DNA of 64,000 nt from Ariolimax columbianus (lineage: Eukaryota > Mollusca > Gastropoda > Stylommatophora > Arionidae). The stretch spans positions 57,329,652 through 57,393,651 of the forward strand of contig JAVGWX010000013.1 in NCBI GenBank assembly GCA_036924085.1, written 5' to 3'. Position 1 is the stretch's first letter. Each line of letters starts with the position of its first letter. Shown here in pieces: positions 57,530-64,000 of this stretch. A model generated the notes under the pieces. The model did not search any database, was not told the DNA's origin, and was given only the letters and a program-made list of their open reading frames with translations. A program made the position numbers and the translations under genes.

Positions 57530-57812
57530 AATCAGGTACGGGGAGGGCATGGGCTAGTGGTTAAGTGACACGGCTCACAACCCGAATGTGTTGGGTTCGA
57601 TCCCCATCACAGCACCGGCCGTTACCCCGGGGATGCAAACCCTTAGAAAATGCAGGAGGAAGCAGACCCTTACATAAAACGAATTATGAAGTCGGATGCA
57701 CTAGCCGACAAGTGCAAAATAAAAACCACAGTGCAACGCACACCGCCTTGTGGATTAAAGAAATAAGGCGAACGCAAAAAAACACAGAAACAAAAACAAA
57801 CAAATCAGGTAC
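57530..57812 (+). mobile_element. tRNA-derived SINE with perfect 10-bp target duplication
   Basis: The head has an A-box-like GGGCTAGTGGTTAAGTG and a B box GGGTTCGATCCCC. The body contains CCGGCCGTTACCCCGGGG, AGAAAATGCAGGAGGAAGCA, GTGCAACGCACACCGCC and AATAAGGCGAACGC, then an AAACAAACA tail. AATCAGGTAC occurs at 57530-57539 and 57803-57812, flanking the element exactly. A second copy is at 59388-59640. Confidence 0.88.
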
Positions 57813-57904
57813 ACATGTACAACTGGATCGACAGAAGCGTGACGGTTGCAGGAGTTTAACCTTTGCTGTGTAAAGCGAGTGGCCAACTATTACACTAATA
57901 CAAC

Positions 57905-59345
57905 ACAATTTCTACATTTGATCCGCTGCTCCACTGGGTGTAGTTGACTCCTTTGTCCATAGGTCTTCGTTGGTCAGCGTATCTGGTCACCCTACCCCCA
58001 TTATCATACGTAGACATTTATTGACGAACGACTGAAGTTTTCTCTGTCCTGCCTTTATCATTCTCCAAGTGTAAGGTCCCTACAGGAGTACAGACTTCAC
58101 GTTGGTATTAAACAATCTCTAAGTGTAAGGTCCCTACAGGAGTACAGACTTGACGTTGGTATTAGACAATCTCCAAGTGTAAGGTCCCTACAGGAGTACA
58201 GACTTCACGTTGGTATTAGACAATCTCTAAGTGTAAGGTCCCTACAGGAGTACAGACTTCACGTTGGTATTAGACAATCTCCAAGTGTAAGGTCCCTACA
58301 GGAGTACAGACTTCACGTTGGTATTAGACAATCTCCAAGTGTAAGGTCCCTACAGGAGTACAGACTTCACGTTAGTATTAGACAATCTCTAAGTGTAAGG
58401 TCCCTACAGGAGTACAGACTTCACGTTGGTATTAGACAATCTCCAAGTGTAAGGTCCCTACAGGAGTACAGACTTCACGTTGGTATTAGACAATCTCTAA
58501 GTGTAAGGTCCCTACAGGAGTACAGACTTGACGTTTGTATTAGACAATCTCCAAGTGTAAGGTCCCTACAGGAGTACAGACTTGACGTTGGTATTAGACA
58601 ATCTCCAAGTGTAAGGTCCCTACAGGAATACAGACTTCACGTTGGTATTAGACAATCTCCAAGTGTAAGGTCCCTACAGGAGTACAGACTTCACGTTGGT
58701 ATTAGACAATCTCTAAGTGTAAGGTCCCTACAGGAGTACAGACTTCACGTTGGTATTAGACAATCTCCAAGTGTAAGGTCCCTACAGGAGTACAGACTTC
58801 ACGTTGGTATTAGACAATCTCTAAGTGTAAGGTCCCTACAGGAGTACAGACTTGACGTTGGTATTAGACAATCTCCAAGTGTAAGGTCCCTACAGGAGTA
58901 CAGACTTCACGTTGGTATTAGACAATCTCTAAGTGTAAGGTCCCTACAGGAGTACATACTTCACGTTGGTATTAGACAATCTCTAAGTGTAAGGTCCCTA
59001 CAGGAGTACAGACTTCACGTTGGTATTAGACAATCTCCAAGTGTAAGGTCCCTACAGGAGTACAGACTTGACGTTGGTATTAGACAATCTCCAAGTGTAA
59101 GGTCCCTACAGGAGTACAGACTTCACGTTGGTATTAGACAATCTCCAAGTGTAAGGTCCCTACAGGAGTACAGACTTCACGTTGGTATTATACAATCTCT
59201 AAGTGTAAGGTCCCTACAGGAGTACAGACTTGACGTTGGTATTAGACAATCTCTAAGTGTTAGGTCCCTACAGGAGTACAGACTTGACGTTGGTATTAGA
59301 CAATCTAAACTTGCTATTAGTTTTCATATCCCCGGATGTCTATAC
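57905..59345 (-). pseudogene. LINE C-terminal relic split by a 54-bp array
   Basis: Right of the array the minus strand reads KTNSKFRLSNTNVKSVL; left of it, TWRMIKAGQRKLQSFVNKCL, RMIMGV, PDTLTNEDLW. Together they form the familiar LINE order (TKLRIFNTNVKSVLLYG, then ETWR, then KLQ.F.N.CLR.I, then PDTI.NEDLW) seen after the RT domain. The array at 58062-59308 is an amplification of the codons between. Stops are present in the left part. Confidence 0.75.
58062..59308 (-). repeat. 54-bp minisatellite made of LINE codons, about 23 copies
   Basis: The plus unit is AATCTCCAAGTGTAAGGTCC then CTACAGGAGTACAGACTTCA then CGTTGGTATTAGAC. On minus each unit reads SNTNVKSVLL, a stop (TAG), GPYTWRL, i.e. 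18 codons of LINE ORF2 with a stop in place of Tyr. Units are nearly identical; two sites toggle (CTCC/CTCT and CTTCACG/CTTGACG). Confidence 0.92.
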
Positions 59346-59387
59346 ATTACAGCCGCCGGTGCCACACACAAATCAAATGTTTGTTAA

Positions 59388-59640
59388 ACGGGACGGCGTG
59401 GACTAGTGGTTAAGTGACATGGCTCACAAACCGAAGGTGCTGGTTTCAATCCCCATCACAGCACCGGCCGTTACCCCGGGGAGGCAAACCCTTAGAAAAT
59501 GCAGGAGGAAGCAGACCCTTACATAAAATGTATGCCAAAGTCGGATGCACTGGGCCGACAGAAGCAAAATAAAAACCTCAGTGCAACGCACACCGCCCTG
59601 GGGAATGGAGAAATAAGGCCAACGCCCAAAAAATTTAAAA
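59388..59640 (+). mobile_element. tRNA-derived SINE, second copy
   Basis: Same head and body as 57540-57802: GGACTAGTGGTTAAGTGACA, a slightly decayed B box (GGTTTCAATCCCC), CCGGCCGTTACCCCGGGG, AGAAAATGCAGGAGGAAGCA, and AATAAGGCCAACGCCC with an A/T-rich tail. Target duplications are not evident. Confidence 0.82.
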
Positions 59641-60374
59641 AAAATTTTTTTTACTGCAAAATCTTTTGATAAATATGATATGCCTATTTATTAATGTCTG
59701 AAGCAAAACTTATGCACATATAAAAGGGCACCATATCGCTTAGAAAAGGTATCACGGACCCAGTACATATACAAAAAGTAGTGAGTCGGCGTTGTACGCT
59801 TTCACCTGGACTGTTCAATGCATACTCAGGTGTCATGAGGGACCAGTCTGTGAAAAAAATGTAGTCTCGAGGTAATGGTAAACGACAATCGACTGAAAGA
59901 ATGAAGGTTTGCGGTTGACCAAACCATTATTTCAGGGACATACATTTCTTCCCTCCGATTATCCTGGTCTAGACATGGTTATTTGAATAGCACTACGCTT
60001 AAACCTGTGTTGTATTTCATTGCCTTGTTCACACGGCTAAACTTCGCAAGATTGGCGCGCCTCGCCATAGCTGCAAACGTTGCGGTTATGGGAAATACAC
60101 GACACACAACGTTAGATGTCATCCCCTCTTCGCTGTCTTGCGGGATACCTGTTTACAGAAAAGGCTTCGGGAGTAAACTCTGAGGAAAAATCTGCATCTT
60201 GTGCTATCTCCAGTCGTCTTGGTAAATATCTTGCCACTGGCCAAGGGTATCTCAGGATCAGAGAGAGAGGTTGACAAAAGAAGCAGTTTCTTCCTCACTT
60301 TAATCCAAATCACCGCGTCAGTCACCCATTTCAGCGGACACAGCAAGAGGGAAGACGGTCCACACGGCTGAACT
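59641..60374. other. intergenic, no gene seen
   Basis: No recognisable domain. It starts with a short A/T palindrome (AAAAAAATTTTTTTT). Confidence 0.45.
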
Positions 60375-61190
60375 TCATCACTTGTGATGGACGAACATCA
60401 TTACAGGGGCAGAAGAGGATCTTCAAACATTGTACAATAAAATTAGCGAAACAGCAACAGATTTTTACATGATTAAAAAACCCACAGAAACAACAAAATC
60501 AGTGATCAAAGACAACGAGCAAACGCAAGTAAATGTAACCATCGAAGGGAAAATACATCGAGCGGAAACACCAATTTCTATACCTTAACTTAACTTCTTT
60601 ATACTAGTTTAGAAGACCCTGCAGAGTCTGTAAACAACCAGGGTCAGACCATAACACAAGGGGCACGATGCCAAAGAGAAATAGAAACCAGAATTGTGCT
60701 AGCAAAGACAACATCTAGAGAGTGAAAGAGGGTCCTGATATCAGGTAGCATTAATATGACACAACGGAAAAGATTCCTGACCACACACGTCTGGTCTGTG
60801 GCGTTGAACGGTCTAAAACATGGACAGTAGATACAAGATAGGAGGAATACTTGGAAGCTTTTGAGATGTGGTGTTTCCGAAAGATGAATTAGGCGAGCTG
60901 GACAGAGAGGAAATCAAAGAAAGGTGTGTTGACGGAAGTGGGAGAGTGAAGAAAGCTACTCCAAAAGATGCAAAATCCACGATTGGTCCGGCTGGACCAC
61001 AACCAACGTCTTGAGGGTCCAATGAATACAGAACATGGGGAAAGATAAAGAGAAGGGCAGACAAAGACACAAGCATGCAGAGCCATGGCAGTGAAGACTT
61101 ATGCTGAGCTGATGAAGGCCGCAGATGGTAGGCAAACATGGAAATACGGAATAATGAGCTTGCAAACCAGTCCCAGAACTGAGTGACTTG
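60375..61190 (+). pseudogene. LINE relic (post-FADD RT to C-terminus), interrupted by a CR1 end
   Basis: The plus strand reads AEEDLQTLYNKISETATDFY, VIKDNEQTQ and VTIEGKIHRAETPIS up to 60580, then after a 60-bp interruption TQGARCQREIETRIVLAK, RFLTTHVWSVALNG, TWTVDTR, EAFEMWCFRKMN, SWTER, and TYAELMKAADGRQTWKYGIM near 61110-61160. The order matches the region after the FADD box in RTE-like LINEs. Stops and shifts occur. Part of 60640-61190 is open in several frames. Confidence 0.75.
60583..60643 (-). mobile_element. CR1 LINE 3' end inserted in another LINE
   Basis: CTTAACTTAACTTCTTTATA, then CTAGTTTAGAAGACCCTGCA, then GAGTCTGTAAACAACCAG is the CR1 3' end and tail seen at 18345-18415, only about 60 bp long. 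The host LINE reads on at both sides. Confidence 0.8.
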
Positions 61191-61250
61191 GTAATGATGA
61201 CTGAGTGACTTGGTAATGATGACTGAGTGACTTGGTAATGATGGCTAAGT
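61190..61250. repeat. 22-bp repeat x3
   Basis: CTGAGTGACTTGGTAATGAT with GA, three times, at the end of the LINE relic. Confidence 0.9.
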
Positions 61251-61294
61251 TATGGGCGAATTTCCAAATTCTTAATTATAAATATATTTATGAG

Positions 61295-61546
61295 CTGTAT
61301 CGCTGAGAGGCCAAGGTGTGAAACTCGTTCGGTTTTCATAAACCCAACGTTCCAGGTTCGGTTCCCACTTGTGTCGAGTTTGGCAGACACTGGGTTTTCT
61401 TCTCTGGTGAATGCTCCTCCACGTATGGAAAGTAATGGCAACCTACCGTACTGCACACTTGCCAAGAAACTTATAACAGCCAAATAGTTGTAAGAAGCCA
61501 CGTTCTGTAAAAGGACATGCGACTTACGTTTTTTTACTGTATCGCT
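61295..61546 (+). mobile_element. SINE with perfect 10-bp target duplication
   Basis: CTGTATCGCT occurs at 61295-61304 and 61537-61546. The 232-bp body starts with an A-box-like GAGAGGCCAAGGTGTG, has a B box (CCAGGTTCGGTTCCC) and ends in a T run (TTACGTTTTTTT). It differs from the SINE at 57540. Confidence 0.75.
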
Positions 61547-61924
61547 AACTGTGATGAATGCCTTTCGCTTCAGAAGGTACCATTTGCAACCAAACGGCAA
61601 TCTTCCTTTACGAGCCAGTCAACGTCTGCAATCTACTCTGGAGTCACTTCTCATCGTCTGCCCCCGTCGTGAACAGTCTGTCACAGACTGTCACTTACGC
61701 CGTTTTAGAACTTCCTACTCCACTCATACACTTGCTGGAGTGAAAAGAAAGCATCTCCGTACTAGCCCTTCCTTCACCGATGAACGTATGTAGGTTTCCC
61801 CATGGCTGCTAAAAGAACGGATAACAGAACGCTTCTCCTCTTTGGTGCATGTCAGGAGTGTTTAATTACAAATATGACGTCATCTTGTTCGTCTTCAGCG
61901 TGATTGCACGTGCAGGACACTCTT
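61547..61924. other. intergenic, no gene seen
   Basis: No domain recognised; an 80-codon frame (61551-61793) has no match. Confidence 0.4.
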
Positions 61925-62890
61925 GGCATCTTTAGTTAGTTCAGATAATTTTCTTTCCACTTGTGCCGTTAAGCATCGTGAGGTGCTTAAGTCGTCTATC
62001 CTGCGCCAAGTGCTTTGCGTCGGTAAATATGAACCCTCGTCGCTGCACAATCACTCGAATGTCATCTATCCACCTACCTCGCGGCCGCCCCCTTGCCCTG
62101 TAGCCAGATCTACTAGCATTGTAAGCCATCACTGGAAGATGATGAGGGTGCATTCTCATGAGATGACCAAACCAGCTTATTTTGTGCCTGGAAATGTATT
62201 CGGGACAAGACGTAGTGCCGACCATACTTCGAATGTCGTCGTTCCGCATTCTGTCTCTTCTGGTAACACCGATGACTTTCCTCAAGCACTTCATTTCACA
62301 AGTCGAAATTCTGCTCTCGCGCGCCCTGTACAGAGGCCTTGTTTGTCACTGGGTTTATTTTTTATTTTGTTTATTGTATGAGTTTGCCTCACTAGTTTAT
62401 ACTGGTGGACGCGCGCCTATTCCACCCCAGACCGTAGTCAATTGGGCGATATTAAGATGCTTAAACACGTGTTTGGATGTATGTGTGCGTCTGTATGTAC
62501 CTATGCTAAGTTTGTGTGCTCTCAGACGCCAGCCAAACCAAAGTGCAATGGAAGGGTCTCACCCTGAGGGCGCGTGTGAAAGTTGTGCAAGAGTGTGACT
62601 GTAGGACAGGTTCAAATGAAACAGAGAGAGGAAAGAAGAGAGAGGAACGCAAGAGAACTGGTAACACAGAGTCGGCATAAATATACTGTTTATCAGCTGT
62701 TGCTTTGTAGCCAAACTAATGCTAGGGTGTCTAAGCAATGGGGATAGATGATGTCACCACAGATGCTTTCTGACACCTTGTCTCGATTTCCCTGTCGATC
62801 CTACCATCTGGTGAAAAAATACTGCCCAAATACTTGAACTCATGGACCTGTTGAAGAGCAATATAATTTAGACTTATCTTAGCAAACAAT
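61925..62890 (-). pseudogene. LINE C-terminal relic interrupted by a retroposon
   Basis: Near 62880-62760 the minus strand reads QQVHEFKYLGSIFSPDGRID then REIETRCQKAS. After an insertion it resumes near 62312 with CEMKCLRKVIGVTRRDRMRN, VGTTSCPEYISRHKISWFGH, RARGRPRGRWIDDIRV and FTDAKHLAQDRRLKHL. The second part is open for 117 codons. Blocks between DGRIDREI and EMKCLR (the Y.SVL.YG.E.W part) are lost, replaced by about 430 bp. It is the same LINE type as 20388-21065 and 49585-49840. Confidence 0.78.
62345..62520 (-). mobile_element. third copy of the unclassified A-tailed retroposon
   Basis: On the minus strand: GCATCTTAATATCGCCCAAT, TGACTACGGTCTGGGGTGGA, TAGGCGCGCGTCCACCAG, AACTAGTGAGGCAAACTCAT, then an AATAAACAAAATAAA tail. 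It is homologous to 55672-56040 and sits inside the LINE relic. Confidence 0.7.
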
Positions 62891-63431
62891 AATTTGTTCA
62901 TTTATATCCCACCACGTTAAGTTAAGTTTAAGGTTTTCATTTCAAACCCCCTGGCAATAAATAGTTCTATTATTATATAGCTGTGTAGATACATGATCGA
63001 CTCAACCAATCGGCATATAATGAATGTGTAAGTGAATTAGTCACACACTGACACAAATACACAACTGACTCGTGTTATTATTGACACAGTCTGACTGGAC
63101 CAGCTTTCCGCTCTTCACAATTGGGCAAAACCTTTATTTCTAACGCTCTCTATCCGTCCCACCGGCGGTTCCCAGGATTAATGTCGGAACACGGTTGATT
63201 TCGTTGTTTGCCCCGCTCGGAGTATTTGGCCATGGCTCCCACAGTTGCTGAGGAATGTCTGTATGACTCATGTTCTGTGTGACGTCGTTTCCGGACTGAC
63301 TGACGAAATAGATTAACATTATGTATGTGTGATTCTATCAGCTTGTTACACTTGATCCGCTGTGGCACTCGTTATGTGGAAAGGCCTGGTACTCCCTCGT
63401 GTCGCTGGATCTTGTCAATAGGCCACTGCTG
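62891..63431. other. intergenic, no gene seen
   Basis: Nothing recognised, including a 72-codon minus frame (63150-63368). Confidence 0.45.
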
Positions 63432-63712
63432 AAGATTTGTCCCATAGTAGTTACACTACTGTCATGGAATGAAGTTGTTAGAGACTTCAGTATACTAAGT
63501 CAAGATTTGTCCCACAGTAGTTACACTACTGCCAGGGAATGAAGTAGTTAGAGACTTCCGTATACTAAGTCAAGGTTTGTCTCATAGTAATTACACTACT
63601 GTCGGGGAATGAAGTTGTTAGAGACTTCAGTATACTAAGTCAAGGTTTGTCCCATAGTAGTTACACTACTGTCGGGGAATGAAGTTGTTAGAGACTTCAG
63701 TATTCTGAGTTA
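63432..63712. repeat. 70-bp tandem repeat, 4 copies
   Basis: The unit contains TTTGTCCCATAGTAGTTACA, CTACTGTCGGGGAATGAAGT and TGTTAGAGACTTCAGTATAC. Confidence 0.93.
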
Positions 63713-63884
63713 CAGCTTGTATGAGGCAGGGTGGCAAGTTCGTTCCGTCACTGCCTTTTACTTACTTAGTCGTGTGCTGGGTGCCTATTTCCAGCTGGGT
63801 CGACAGGAGCTTACCGATAGCGGGATTCATACCCCGCACCTTTGTTCCTAATGCCATTCGTACTTGAGATCGGAGCTCTGTACG

Positions 63885-64000
63885 TCATTCTTTGCTGGAG
63901 AGTTGCAGTGGCTGACTCACAACCTCGACCATGCTTGAGAAGCCACAATGGGGATCACAGTGCCCATCTCCAGCTTGTTAGCCAGACTGCCACGAAACAA
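63885..64000 (+). mobile_element. dispersed repeat, copy D (cut by window edge)
   Basis: CACAATGGGGATCACAGTGC, then GCTTGTTAGCCAGACTGCCA matches the second half of copies A and B. What follows the repeat is outside the window. Confidence 0.55.

Noticed and set aside
63785..63845. Possible tRNA-like B box on the minus strand (GGGTATGAATCCCGC)
   Set aside because: No A box at the right distance and no repeat partner seen; too weak to call a SINE.

Overview
This window is non-coding, repeat-dominated eukaryotic DNA. I see no host gene. Every protein-like segment I recognise is a piece of a non-LTR retrotransposon (LINE), and only one of them, at the left edge, is uninterrupted. The mix (CR1-clade and RTE-like LINEs, LINEs with RNase H, tRNA-derived SINEs, a hAT-like element, many minisatellites) suggests an animal, plausibly a lophotrochozoan such as a gastropod mollusc. 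That taxonomic guess rests on the general look of the LINE families, not on a diagnostic gene.

Layout. 1-1251: minus-strand LINE with an open endonuclease domain and a possible ORF1 tail. 2.4-5.8 kb: tRNA-like SINE, LINE relic carrying a 45-bp array, hAT-like element filled with a 31-bp array, RNase H relic. 6.1-7.5 kb: 37-bp minisatellite with a 388-bp higher-order repeat. 8.2-9.2 kb: CR1-like RT piece and a (GAA)n-tailed retroposon end. 9.9-15.5 kb: six separate tandem arrays with RNase H relics between. 16.2-18.35 kb: two copies of a dispersed repeat, each followed by a 36-bp array. 18.35-21.4 kb: CR1 3' half, an array of 51-59 bp units, another LINE relic. 22.06-37.85 kb: one 15.8-kb array of a 41-bp monomer, organised into 1,518-bp and 6,437-bp repeats. 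38.3-39.2 kb: two LINE relics. 39.2-48.35 kb: a 9.2-kb TTC/TTG/TCA-type array. 49-54.9 kb: LINE relics, 57-bp, 36-bp, TTAAC, CT, AT and 20-bp arrays. 55-57.3 kb: interrupted CR1 copy and an RNase H relic. 57.5-59.6 kb: LINE relic swollen by a 54-bp array, flanked by two SINE copies. 60.4-62.9 kb: nested LINE and SINE insertions. 63.4-64 kb: a 70-bp array and a further copy of the dispersed repeat.

The main pattern is that tandem arrays repeatedly grow out of mobile elements. Four arrays (3057, 19914, 49860, 58062) have repeat units readable as segments of the C-terminal region of a LINE ORF2, in the same strand as the flanking LINE relic. One array fills a hAT-like element whose 31-bp unit also occurs as a single copy elsewhere in the window. 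A TTAAC array is the overgrown 3' tail of a CR1 copy. The 9.2-kb TTC-type array starts inside a CR1 copy at the same point at which another CR1 copy is interrupted. The long open frames inside the arrays are by-products of periodicity, not genes. All calls come from reading sequence and conceptual translation by eye; no database search was possible.
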